Assembly: GCA_946549155.1 (NCBI GenBank)
Contig: CAMNQN010000001.1
Location: forward strand, 1-64,000
Length of the DNA stretch: 64,000 nt
Reading direction: 5' to 3'
From: an uncultured Lachnospiraceae bacterium
GTDB taxonomy: Bacteria > Bacillota > Clostridia > Lachnospirales > Lachnospiraceae
The position numbers and the translations under genes were made by a program. The stretch's first letter is position 1. The number at the start of each line of letters is the position of its first letter. Of this stretch, positions 45,300-53,937 are shown piece by piece. The notes below the pieces were generated by a model. The model ran no database searches and had not been told where the DNA came from. It saw nothing but the letters and a program-made list of their open reading frames with translations.

Positions 45300-48188
45300 A
45301 TGGACAGCATACGGACAATTATACAGCGGCTGGGATATGAGAAGTCAGATGGATTGTTTTACGCATCGGAATTGTCCAGATGCAGTTTGCTATCCTGGCA
45401 TGACAAGAGGGTATTGAAGGAGCTATTGCCGTATGCGGTATATATTGCGGATGGTAAGATTTTTGTTGCCTTTTTTAATGACTTGCATCTGCGGGAGAAT
45501 AGTGAAATTCAATGTAAGATTTGGAATGCTCAGATACCGGTTATTATTTCTGATGAGGGCGAGCTGGTTAAGATTTATAATGGGCGAAGTATGCAGCTTG
45601 GGGATGCCCGGAAAGTGCTGCTCTCGCATATTGGGGACTATGAGATAGAGCAATTTGATGAAACGTGTTCGTTTTCTTACTGGAATGTCACAAACGCTGA
45701 TTTGACCGGTGAAAAAAGAGAAAATTCAGACAGGACATATTTCAATGATTATTTGGTGGATAATCTCAAATTTCTCACGCAGCAGCTGAAGGAAAGGTAT
45801 CATATAACCTTTGCCAATAAATTTGTTTTACGGATTATATTTATTCGATACTTGATTGATCGAGGCATAGATATTGGATATGGTGGATTGAATGGTGACA
45901 GAGAAAAATCCCGGCATATTTTTTTGGAGATTGTCCGGAATAAGAGTGAACTTTTTGCTTTGTTTGCTTATTTAAAAAATCGATTTAATGGGAATCTTTT
46001 TGAAATGGAGGAGGCGAAAGAGCGGGAAGAAATGAAAGAAGCGGCACTGTTTTTGGTGCATGTTTTCTTGACCGGGCAGATGGAGGCCAGGACGGGACAG
46101 TTATGGCTGTTTCCTTTTTATGACTTTAATATTATACCGATTGAATTGATCAGCAATATATACGAGATTTTGCTTGGACGTGAAAAGCAGAATAAAGATA
46201 AGGCTTTTTATACACCGGAATATCTTGCAGATTTTATGGTTGAGCAGACGGTTGGAGCTTATTTAATTAAGGAACGGGAATGCACGGTGCTGGATCCGGC
46301 TTGCGGATCAGGGATCTTTCTGGTAAAGGCGCTTAGAAAGATTTTGGAGAAAAATGCGTCCGAAAATGGCTTTTTGGACAGAGACGAAATTAATCGGTTG
46401 GTTGAAGCCAATATATACGGTGTAGATTATAACGAAGAGGCAATAGATGTTACGATTTTTTCTCTGTATATTACGCTATTTGATTATCAGGATCCTAAGA
46501 GCCTGAAGGATTTTAAGCTTCCTTTGCTTAAAGGGAAAAATATTCTTTATGGTGATTTTTTTGATGAGGATACATTGGAGCCTATGAATGGTATCAAGTT
46601 TAAATTTGTTATCGGAAATCCACCATGGGGCAGTGTGCAGCAGAATTTATATAAGGAATATTGCAAAAAAAGAGGGGTTAAACTTCAAAATGGAGAGATC
46701 AGTGTTGCATTTTTATTGAAAACATGGGAAATGGGGGGTGCGGATACGGAATGCAGTCTCATTATTCCGTCTAAGATTTTATATAAGGGCAAGGCACCTT
46801 CCTGTGATTTTCGGAAAAAAATGCTGACAGAAGTAGAGATGCGCCAGGTATTGGAGCTTTCTGCTGTAAGAAAACAAATATTTAAGGGGGCGGTAGCACC
46901 GGCAGCGGTGTTGTCTTTCGTATGCAAAAAAGCACTTTATGAACATAAGGTGGAGTATATTAGTTTAAAGCCCAATGAATATTTAAGACGTTTCGGCATT
47001 ATAATGGTTGAACCAGATGATATTAAATATGTAGAGCAGAGCTCTCTCTTACAATATGATGAATTGTGGAAAATATTGGTGTATGGAGGATATTGGGATT
47101 TTGAGCTGCTTCATTCGATGAAAAGAAAGCTGCAAACGATTAGGGATATTGAAAAGAAGTATGGGCTTATGCCAGGCGAAGGCATTCAGGATCATTATGG
47201 AGATGGCCAGGATGCGTCGCATTTGACAGGACGTATATTGTTGGATTCTGATGGATGTATTGAACATTTTAAGTTAAATACAGAGCATCTGGAGGTGTTT
47301 CAAAAAGAACGGATTCATCGTCCGCGAAAAAAGGAATTGTTTGAACCGCCGTATGTTTTTTTCAAGAAAGGATTGGATTGCAGCAATTATTCTATCAAGG
47401 CTGTTTATTCGGAAAAGCGGCTGGTTTATAAAGAGACGGTTAATTGCATTAAAGGAACCTTTGCGGATAAAGGGGTGCTTTTAAATCTTGCAGGACTTTT
47501 TAATTCTTCTTTATTTTCCTATTTTAATCTCATGCTGGGTTCTTCGGTAGGCATTGAACGGGAGCAGATGTTTTCTACGGAGTTGGAAAATTTCCCGTAT
47601 GTTTATAGTGAAGAGCTGGTTATGCTTGTTCAAAAGATTCAGGAAGCTGCGGAAGCGGGAAATGATATAACGGATTGGAAGGAAAAGCTGGATCAGTGTG
47701 TCCTTGAAATGTACGGCGTACAGGACAATTATTTTGTGGATTATGCTTTGAAAATTCAGATTCCAATCTTGTGCGGAAAATACAGAAAGACAAAATGCAG
47801 GGAAGAGATTTTGAAAAAATACGCACAGGTTTTTATGGAATTATGGCAGGCGCGGTTAGAAAGAACAGGTTTGTATTATTCTATTTACTTATACCCGGAT
47901 ATAAAAGGAAAATTTACGGCGTTTCAGATGAAACTTTCTTTTGAAAAGCTGGATAAAGAGATACATGTTGTGGAAACCATCGATGATGATGTGGAGTTGC
48001 TCACCAAATTTATGATTTATAAGTGGAACGATTGCTTTTTTCAGACAAAGAATGTGGTGGAGTTTGATGAAGATTCTTTTGTAATTGTGAAAACTGCAGA
48101 TTCGAAAAACTGGCACCCTGCTATGGCGATAAAGGATAGTTATAAGGCTTTAAATACAGTACTTCTGGGAGAGGAGGACTGGAAATGA
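45300..48188 (+). CDS. N6-adenine DNA methyltransferase (Eco57I/type IIG-like)
   Basis: A 962-residue protein. The SAM-binding motif VLDPACGSGIFLVKAL begins near 330 and the catalytic NPPW is at 440-443, so it is a gamma-type N6-adenine methylase. The N-terminal 300 residues are helical with a stretch (IPVIISDEGELVKIYNGRSM) resembling the front of type IIG enzymes, but I see no clear nuclease triad there. The C-terminal 400 residues (with GEGIQDHYGDG and FKLNTEHL) probably form the target recognition domain. A GGAGG lies seven bases before the ATG. It overlaps the next gene by four bases. Confidence 0.85.
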   Translation: MDSIRTIIQRLGYEKSDGLFYASELSRCSLLSWHDKRVLKELLPYAVYIADGKIFVAFFNDLHLRENSEIQCKIWNAQIPVIISDEGELVKIYNGRSMQLGDARKVLLSHIGDYEIEQFDETCSFSYWNVTNADLTGEKRENSDRTYFNDYLVDNLKFLTQQLKERYHITFANKFVLRIIFIRYLIDRGIDIGYGGLNGDREKSRHIFLEIVRNKSELFALFAYLKNRFNGNLFEMEEAKEREEMKEAALFLVHVFLTGQMEARTGQLWLFPFYDFNIIPIELISNIYEILLGREKQNKDKAFYTPEYLADFMVEQTVGAYLIKERECTVLDPACGSGIFLVKALRKILEKNASENGFLDRDEINRLVEANIYGVDYNEEAIDVTIFSLYITLFDYQDPKSLKDFKLPLLKGKNILYGDFFDEDTLEPMNGIKFKFVIGNPPWGSVQQNLYKEYCKKRGVKLQNGEISVAFLLKTWEMGGADTECSLIIPSKILYKGKAPSCDFRKKMLTEVEMRQVLELSAVRKQIFKGAVAPAAVLSFVCKKALYEHKVEYISLKPNEYLRRFGIIMVEPDDIKYVEQSSLLQYDELWKILVYGGYWDFELLHSMKRKLQTIRDIEKKYGLMPGEGIQDHYGDGQDASHLTGRILLDSDGCIEHFKLNTEHLEVFQKERIHRPRKKELFEPPYVFFKKGLDCSNYSIKAVYSEKRLVYKETVNCIKGTFADKGVLLNLAGLFNSSLFSYFNLMLGSSVGIEREQMFSTELENFPYVYSEELVMLVQKIQEAAEAGNDITDWKEKLDQCVLEMYGVQDNYFVDYALKIQIPILCGKYRKTKCREEILKKYAQVFMELWQARLERTGLYYSIYLYPDIKGKFTAFQMKLSFEKLDKEIHVVETIDDDVELLTKFMIYKWNDCFFQTKNVVEFDEDSFVIVKTADSKNWHPAMAIKDSYKALNTVLLGEEDWK

Positions 48189-48844
48189 ACGGGCAGATAA
48201 ACAGTAGTATCCGTCAGGCGCTGCGGCAGGATGAATTTGAGCAGATTGTGGGGTATATTCTGAGCGTTTGTTGCCTTGTTCTGGATGATTTTCAGCGAAG
48301 AAAACGCACGCTGCCGAATGATGAAAACCGTATTAGAAGTATTATTTTGAACGAATATCTGGACGATGATGAGGTCAGAAAAAATTATGGGATGTCGGAC
48401 TGTGAGTTTATTCCTGAAGTGCCGGAAAATTATGATGGAGCCGGGCATTATAAAGGCAGGACAGATATCCGAATCAAAGTGAAATCAGATTTTGACAGGC
48501 GGGCTGCTTATTACATAGCAGAATGCAAAAGAATTGACGGAAGTCCTGACTTGAACAAAGCTTACGTTCACGAAGGAATTGCCAGGTATAGCAACAGAAA
48601 GTATTCTGCATATTTTGGGAAAAATATCATGCTGGGTTTCGTTGTAAAGCCCTTGAATATAGCGGAGAATACAAAGCGAATTGAACAAATCCAAAATGAA
48701 TTGGAGGATACCTGTATGCATGGAAAGTTTCGGCTGCTAGATACGCAGGCTTGCGGAGAAGTTTATAATTGTATTTATCAGATGGAAAAAGAGAAATTGG
48801 AACTTCGACATATTTTTTCGGATTTTTCCGATATTATGGAATGA
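48185..48844 (+). CDS. PD-(D/E)XK nuclease-like partner of the methyltransferase
   Basis: A 219-residue protein. GRTDIRIKV followed by AAYYIAECKRID gives the PD-(D/E)XK pattern with Asp94, Glu113 and Lys115 as the likely metal and catalytic residues. Later, VHEGIARYSNRKYSAYFGKNIMLGFVV fits the rest of such a fold. The start overlaps the methyltransferase stop (ATGA), so the two are made together. It is probably the cutting subunit of a two-gene restriction system; the assignment rests on motif spacing. Confidence 0.7.
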   Translation: MNGQINSSIRQALRQDEFEQIVGYILSVCCLVLDDFQRRKRTLPNDENRIRSIILNEYLDDDEVRKNYGMSDCEFIPEVPENYDGAGHYKGRTDIRIKVKSDFDRRAAYYIAECKRIDGSPDLNKAYVHEGIARYSNRKYSAYFGKNIMLGFVVKPLNIAENTKRIEQIQNELEDTCMHGKFRLLDTQACGEVYNCIYQMEKEKLELRHIFSDFSDIME

Positions 48845-48886
48845 GGAAAAAGGAGAATATCTGAACCTTCAGGAGGAAATTGAGCA

Positions 48887-49303
48887 ATGAAACAACTGCT
48901 ACAGCTTTACAAAAAATACAAAGAAATCATCAATTACCTGATCGTAGGCGGCCTGACCACGGTGGTGAGCCTGGCGGTTTATTATGGCTGTGTGCTTACG
49001 TTCCTGAACCCACAGGATGGGGTTCAGCTGCAGGCGGCCAATATTATTTCCTGGATCGCGGCGGTGACCTTCGCCTACTTTACGAACCGGAAATTTGTGT
49101 TTGAGAGCAAAAATACGGATAAACTGCGGGAGGCGGCGGCTTTTTATGGCTCCCGGGTGCTGACGCTGCTGATGGACATGGCCTGTATGTTTCTGATGGT
49201 GACCCTGTGCGGTGTCAATGATAAGATCGCGAAGCTGGTGGTACAGGTGATTGTGACGGTGGGAAATTATGTGCTCAGCAAGTTTCTTGTGTTTCGGAAG
49301 TAA
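48887..49303 (+). CDS. GtrA family membrane protein
   Basis: A 138-residue protein with four membrane segments: YLIVGGLTTVVSLAVYYG (about 17-34), an AANIISWIAAVTFAYFTNRKFVF segment that is the family hallmark, then LLMDMACMFLMVTL and a last helix ending LSKFLVFRK. GtrA proteins are thought to flip undecaprenyl-phosphate-sugars made by GtrB-type enzymes. AGGAGG precedes the ATG. The natural partner gene is at 44243, 3.7 kb upstream. Confidence 0.9.
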   Translation: MKQLLQLYKKYKEIINYLIVGGLTTVVSLAVYYGCVLTFLNPQDGVQLQAANIISWIAAVTFAYFTNRKFVFESKNTDKLREAAAFYGSRVLTLLMDMACMFLMVTLCGVNDKIAKLVVQVIVTVGNYVLSKFLVFRK

Positions 49304-49343
49304 GTACAAGCGTATTTGTGAGAGGAAAAGGGAGAACAGAAAG

Positions 49344-49502
49344 ATGAAAAAGATGGAAAAATGGATAGCCAGAATGGATTCTTTTATGAAGGAAATGGGA
49401 GAGGAGTACAATAAGCTTGTGGAAACTTTTTCTTCCCAGTATATGATTTCAGGCGCCTGTATACAAAACAAGATATGTATTCTTAGAAAGAAAATCCTAT
49501 GA
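49344..49502 (+). CDS. possible small protein coupled to the phosphotransferase gene
   Basis: A 52-codon frame beginning KKMEKWIARMDSFMKEMG, with GGGAG about ten bases upstream and a stop that overlaps the next start as ATGA. The product is basic and helical, without recognisable domains. The overlap and the ribosome binding site argue for a real, translationally coupled small gene; without relatives to compare, the call stays weak. Confidence 0.45.
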   Translation: MKKMEKWIARMDSFMKEMGEEYNKLVETFSSQYMISGACIQNKICILRKKIL

Positions 49503-50671
49503 ATTTAAAATTATGTCTAAAACAATATGTCAAGATGTTCGCGCAGAACTGCCTCCTGCCCCTCTGGTACACGGTCTGCTGCCGCAGGCCGGTGATCCCG
49601 GGGCTGATTGTGTTTGCGGATGCGCACCATGACAGCCGGCCGGGAAATATGGAACTGCTGTACCGGAGGCTGGAGGGGACTTCCCTCACTCTCCGGGAGC
49701 TTTATCTGGACTATCAGAAGCACTCCCCGGCGGCGGTGCTGCGTCATATGTTTGCTTTTATGAAGCTGTATGCCCAGGCGGACTGTGTGGTGATCTGCGA
49801 CAATTTTCTTCCGGCTGCCTCCTGCCGGAAAAGGAAGGGGACCAGGGTGATACAGCTATGGCACGCCTGCGGCGCCCTGAAGAAGTTCGGGTACGATACG
49901 GAGGACGATATTCCGGCTAACTACCGGGGGAATGTATTTAAGAATACGGATCTGGTGACGGTGAGCTCTGGGCGGTGTGTGGAACCCTTCGCTTCCGCTA
50001 TGCGGCTGCCGGAGCGGTGCGTAAGGCCGCTGGGCGTGAGCCGCACCGATGTGTATTTCAGAAAGGAGTGGCAGGAGGACTGCCGCAGAGCATTTTATGA
50101 GAGATATCCGGAGGCGGTGGGGAAAAAGATAGCGCTGTGGGCTCCCACCTTCCGGGGAAATCCCGGGGCTCCCAAATCTCCGGAACTGGATCTGAAGCGG
50201 CTTTCTGCGCAGCTGGGGGAAGAATGGCTGGTGCTCTCACGGGTGCATCCCCATATGCGGGAGCGGTACGGGGAGACGGACTGCCCCATTGAGACAGAGC
50301 GGCTGTTTCCGGTGGTGGATGTGCTGATCGCGGACTATTCTTCTCTGATTTTTGAGTATTTGCTGTTTGACAAGCCGTTGGTGCTGTATGTGCCGGATTT
50401 GGCGGACTATCAGGAGAAGCGGGGCTTTTATCTGGAATTTTCGGAGATTCCGGGATATCAGGTGAAACAGGAGAAAGCCCTTGCCATGGCGGTTCAGCAG
50501 GAGTACCTTGCATATCAGCAGGGAAAAAATTATAATAGAGTACAGTTGGAGGAAAAACGGGCTTTGTTGGAGCGTCGGGAGCGGTTTTTGGAAGGCTACA
50601 TGAGCGGCTGCGATGGACGGGCTACGGAACGAATTGCGGAGTATATTTGCGATGGACAGACTGGGAGATAA
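49499..50671 (+). CDS. CDP-glycerol/ribitol phosphotransferase family protein (TagB/TagF-like)
   Basis: A 390-residue protein of the CDP-glycerol glycerophosphotransferase family. Motifs are LWHACGALKKFGYDTED (His is the proposed base), GVSRTDVYF, LWAPTFRGNPG, SRVHPHM and DYSSLIFEYLLFDKPLVLY. It adds glycerol- or ribitol-phosphate units to a lipid-linked acceptor at the inner face of the membrane. The tarI/tarJ pair downstream would supply CDP-ribitol. The next 120 bases hold no gene that I can support. Confidence 0.9.
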   Translation: MNLKLCLKQYVKMFAQNCLLPLWYTVCCRRPVIPGLIVFADAHHDSRPGNMELLYRRLEGTSLTLRELYLDYQKHSPAAVLRHMFAFMKLYAQADCVVICDNFLPAASCRKRKGTRVIQLWHACGALKKFGYDTEDDIPANYRGNVFKNTDLVTVSSGRCVEPFASAMRLPERCVRPLGVSRTDVYFRKEWQEDCRRAFYERYPEAVGKKIALWAPTFRGNPGAPKSPELDLKRLSAQLGEEWLVLSRVHPHMRERYGETDCPIETERLFPVVDVLIADYSSLIFEYLLFDKPLVLYVPDLADYQEKRGFYLEFSEIPGYQVKQEKALAMAVQQEYLAYQQGKNYNRVQLEEKRALLERRERFLEGYMSGCDGRATERIAEYICDGQTGR

Positions 50672-50791
50672 TGACAGGCATCCGGGAAGCTCTTAAGTGT
50701 GGGACGGCGGGCTGTGGAGAGTATTCGCAGGATGTGCGGTCGGGAAAACAACGTACCTGACAAAGGGTGGCAATAGGGAGGAGAGGAACCT

Positions 50792-52015
50792 ATGGAGGAG
50801 CGGATAAAAGTATCGGTGGTGATTCCGGTATATAATGCGGCCGATTACTTAGAGCAGTGCCTGGACAGCGTGGTGGGACAGACGCTGCGGGAGATCGAAA
50901 TTCTGTGTGTGGATGATGGCTCTACAGATGCTTCCGGAAGTATTCTGGAAGCGTATCGGGAACGGGATGGGAGACTTCAGATTTTTCATCAGGAGAACCG
51001 GTATGCGGGCTGCGCCAGAAATCTGGGGCTGGCTCATGCGGTGGGGAAGTATGTTGTTTTTTGGGATGCGGACGATTTTTTTGAGCTGGACGCGCTGGAA
51101 AAGCTTTATAAAAAATGTGAGGAGGATCAGGCGGAGCTTTGTGTTTGTAGTGCAAAGCGGATGGATAATGAGACAGGTTTGACTTACAAATCCGGTGTTT
51201 ATCTGGTGAAAAATATGCTGCCTCAGGAGCGGCCCTTCAGTAAAAAAGAGATTCCTCAGTATATTTTTAATTTTACAACAAATGCGCCCTGGAATAAAAT
51301 GTATCGGCGAGAGTTTGTGCAAAGGCATGGCCTGGAGTTTCAGGCACTGCGGCAAGCGAATGATGTGTATTTTTCCATGGTTTCTCTGTTTCTGGCAGAG
51401 AGGATTACCGTCATATCGGAGCCGTTGATGACATATCGGATGAATAATGTGACCAGCCTGACAGGGAAGGCATCGGATAGTCGTTTTTGCACCATGGAAG
51501 CCTGTCGGGCGGTATGGCAGAAACTGACTCAATATCCGGAATTTGATGAAACGGTGCGTCAGAGCTTCGCGAATCGGGTGTGGGATGCGTTGCGGTATTC
51601 TTTGCGGACGCAGTGGAATGTTCAGGCGTATAAGGAGTTGTTTGAAGTTTATAAGGGGGAGCTTTTGGAGGAATTTGGGATAGCCGGAAAGGATGCTGGA
51701 TATTTTTATAGCGGGCAGAGATATCAGGATCTTTGTCAGATGATGGATGCGGATGCGGAGACTTTTTTGTTGTACGATTTCAGAATCCATGAGCGACGGT
51801 CTGAGATAACCAATGGAATTCTGCAAAATACGAGGGTGGAGCTTGGAAAAATAAAAAAAGAAAATAAGCAGTTAAAAAAGGAAAATAAACGGTTGAAGGA
51901 AATAGAGGCTTCTAAAAGCTATAAGGTAGGACGTATTTTGATGTATCTTCCGAGGAAGGTTTGGCGTGTGTTTAAAAGAATTGGAGAGTGGGGGAAGGCG
52001 CAGACGGAACGGTAA
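50792..52015 (+). CDS. GT2 family glycosyltransferase
   Basis: A 407-residue enzyme similar in layout to the N-terminal domain of the 5308 protein: VSVVIPVYNAADYLEQC, VDDGSTDAS, RYAGCARNLGL and the DADD motif near 93. A short coiled coil (about 350-375) leads to a SYKVGRILMYLPRKVWRVFK membrane-binding tail like that of the 4173 protein. GGAGGAGAGG lies upstream of the ATG. It precedes the tarIJ pair, so it may build the linkage or decorate the teichoic-acid-like chain. Confidence 0.85.
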   Translation: MEERIKVSVVIPVYNAADYLEQCLDSVVGQTLREIEILCVDDGSTDASGSILEAYRERDGRLQIFHQENRYAGCARNLGLAHAVGKYVVFWDADDFFELDALEKLYKKCEEDQAELCVCSAKRMDNETGLTYKSGVYLVKNMLPQERPFSKKEIPQYIFNFTTNAPWNKMYRREFVQRHGLEFQALRQANDVYFSMVSLFLAERITVISEPLMTYRMNNVTSLTGKASDSRFCTMEACRAVWQKLTQYPEFDETVRQSFANRVWDALRYSLRTQWNVQAYKELFEVYKGELLEEFGIAGKDAGYFYSGQRYQDLCQMMDADAETFLLYDFRIHERRSEITNGILQNTRVELGKIKKENKQLKKENKRLKEIEASKSYKVGRILMYLPRKVWRVFKRIGEWGKAQTER

Positions 52016-52130
52016 GAAATTCGCAAAATGGCCTTGCGCTGGGTACGAAAAGAAATTATACTGGGAACCAAGCGGTATGGTCTTAGAAGAGTACTGCGAT
52101 GGGGCAGACGGATAGAATGGAGGAAAAAAG

Positions 52131-52853
52131 ATGAGTAATGTATATGGCGTGGTTCTGGCTGGAGGAATTGGATCCAGAATGGGTAACGTGGAAAAGCCGA
52201 AACAGTTTTTGGAATTGGGCGGGAAACCAATTATCATTCATACGATAGAGAAATTCGTGATTCATCCGGGGGTGGATGAGGTGTTGGTACTGTCGCCGAA
52301 AGCCTGGGTATCCTATACGCAGGACATTATCCGTAAATTTATTCCGGATACAAAAAGGATTCAGGTGCTGGCAGGAGGCGCCACCAGGAATGAAACGATT
52401 ATGAATGCGGTGCGTTATATTGAGGAGAAGGGCGCGCTGGATGACGAGACCATTATTGTTACCCATGACTCTGTCAGACCTTTCCTGACCCATCGGATTT
52501 TGGAGGAGAATATTCAGGCCGCCAGGAGGTATGGCGCCTGTGACACGGTGATTCCGGCCACGGATACCATTGTGGAAAGCCGGGATAGTGCGCAGATTAC
52601 GAACATTCCCAATCGGAAATTTATGTATCAGGGTCAGACGCCTCAGTCGTTCCGGGCAAAACAGTTAAAGCTGCTGTATGAGGAGCTTGATGGTGAGGAG
52701 AAGGAGATTTTGACGGATGCCTGCAAGATTATGGTGCTGAAGGGCGTTCATGTGCATCTGGTGCGGGGTGAGGTGTCCAATATTAAAATTACGTATCCCT
52801 ACGATATTACCGTGGCGAAGGCGCTGCTGGGAATGGATTTGGAGGAAAAATAA
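52131..52853 (+). CDS. tarI: D-ribitol-5-phosphate cytidylyltransferase
   Basis: A 240-residue IspD/TarI-family nucleotidyltransferase. The CTP-binding VLAGGIGSRMGNVEKPKQF (about 8-26), GGATRNETIMNA, THDSVRPF and TPQSF motifs are all present. IspD and TarI are close relatives; the coupling to a TarJ-like dehydrogenase (TAATG overlap) and the teichoic-acid setting decide for TarI, which makes CDP-ribitol. GGAGGA precedes the ATG. In the 115 bases before it there is a short, very basic frame (see findings). Confidence 0.9.
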   Translation: MSNVYGVVLAGGIGSRMGNVEKPKQFLELGGKPIIIHTIEKFVIHPGVDEVLVLSPKAWVSYTQDIIRKFIPDTKRIQVLAGGATRNETIMNAVRYIEEKGALDDETIIVTHDSVRPFLTHRILEENIQAARRYGACDTVIPATDTIVESRDSAQITNIPNRKFMYQGQTPQSFRAKQLKLLYEELDGEEKEILTDACKIMVLKGVHVHLVRGEVSNIKITYPYDITVAKALLGMDLEEK

Positions 52854-53875
52854 TGCTGAATACGATTTACCAACTGGTGCGTCCGCGCCAGTTTGAGGTG
52901 GCTTTTGAGGATATTGCGCTGGATAAGGAGCATATCCTGGTGCGCCCTACCCATTTGTCTATCTGCAATGCGGATCAGAGATATTACCAGGGAAAGCGGT
53001 CTGAGGATATTCTGCGGCAAAAGCTTCCCATGGCGCTGATTCATGAGGGCATTGGGAAGGTGGTGTACGATCCCACCGGAGAGTTTCAGGTGGGAGAGCG
53101 GGTGGTCCTGATTCCCAATACCCCCTGCGGGGAGGATTCGGTGATTGGAGAGAATTACCTTCGGTCCAGTAAGTTCCGGGGCAGCAGTATGAATGGCCTG
53201 ATGCAGGAGTATGTGCAGACCGTAGGGGACCGCATGGTGCGGGTCCCGGAGGGGCTGAATGATCTGGTGGCTGCGTTTACGGAGATGGTGACGGTTTGCT
53301 ACGGCGCGGTTTCCAGGTTTGGGCGCACGGCCCATGCCAGGAGAGAGGCGATTGGTGTCTGGGGCGACGGAAATATGGGATATATCACGGCGCTGCTGCT
53401 GAAATACAGGTTTCCGGAGAGCAAGGTGTACGTTTTTGGTGTGACGGAGAGCAAGCTCAGTGATTTTAGCTTTGCGGACGGAACCTACCTGGTGTCCGCG
53501 ATTCCAAAGGAACTGAAAATCGATCACGCCTTTGAGTGCGTGGGGGGAAACGCGGCAGGACAGGTGATCAATCAGATCATCGATTTGATCCAGCCGGAGG
53601 GAACCATTGGCATTTTAGGGGTATCGGAGGATCCGGTGCCGATAAATACCCGGATGATTCTGGAGAAGGGACTCCGCGTGATTGGAACCAGCCGCAGCGG
53701 AAGAGAGGAGTTTCTGGGTGTGCTTCAGCTGTACACACAGCAGCCCCGGGTGCCGGAATATCTGGAAAAACTAATCGGAGGTGCCATCCGTATTAATGAG
53801 ATTAAGGATATGGAGGCTGCTTTTGAGATGGATATACACAAGATTATGGGGAAGACAATACTGATTTGGGATTAG
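52853..53875 (+). CDS. tarJ: ribulose-5-phosphate reductase
   Basis: A 340-residue medium-chain dehydrogenase of the TarJ type. The zinc-site region LSICNADQRYYQG (about 36-48), IHEGIGKVV, IPNTPCGE, a Rossmann stretch (GVWGDGNMGYITALLL, about 168-183) and FECVGGNAAG fit the family. It reduces ribulose-5-phosphate to ribitol-5-phosphate for TarI, whose stop overlaps its start by one base. No separate pentose-phosphate supply gene is present in the window. Confidence 0.9.
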   Translation: MLNTIYQLVRPRQFEVAFEDIALDKEHILVRPTHLSICNADQRYYQGKRSEDILRQKLPMALIHEGIGKVVYDPTGEFQVGERVVLIPNTPCGEDSVIGENYLRSSKFRGSSMNGLMQEYVQTVGDRMVRVPEGLNDLVAAFTEMVTVCYGAVSRFGRTAHARREAIGVWGDGNMGYITALLLKYRFPESKVYVFGVTESKLSDFSFADGTYLVSAIPKELKIDHAFECVGGNAAGQVINQIIDLIQPEGTIGILGVSEDPVPINTRMILEKGLRVIGTSRSGREEFLGVLQLYTQQPRVPEYLEKLIGGAIRINEIKDMEAAFEMDIHKIMGKTILIWD

Positions 53876-53891
53876 CAGGAGCGGAAGAAAA

Positions 53892-53927
53892 GGGAGCCAC
53901 GCATATTTTGCGGTGGCTCCTGCTTTT
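53892..53927. terminator. bidirectional intrinsic terminator
   Basis: A G+C-rich hairpin (53892-53902 with 53910-53920, one bulged base) has a T-rich flank on both sides (CTTTT after it on the plus strand, CCCTTTTCTT on the minus strand). It lies between tarJ and the convergent end of the large minus-strand gene and can serve both. Confidence 0.8.
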
Positions 53928-53937
53928 CGTCAAAGCG

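Noticed and set aside
50849..51826. Minus-strand open frame of 325 codons
   Set aside because: It is the mirror of a clear GT2 gene, with no ribosome binding site and no recognisable protein features.
52131..52853. Annotation as IspD (isoprenoid pathway)
   Set aside because: The motifs fit both, but overlap with tarJ and the teichoic-acid context favour TarI.
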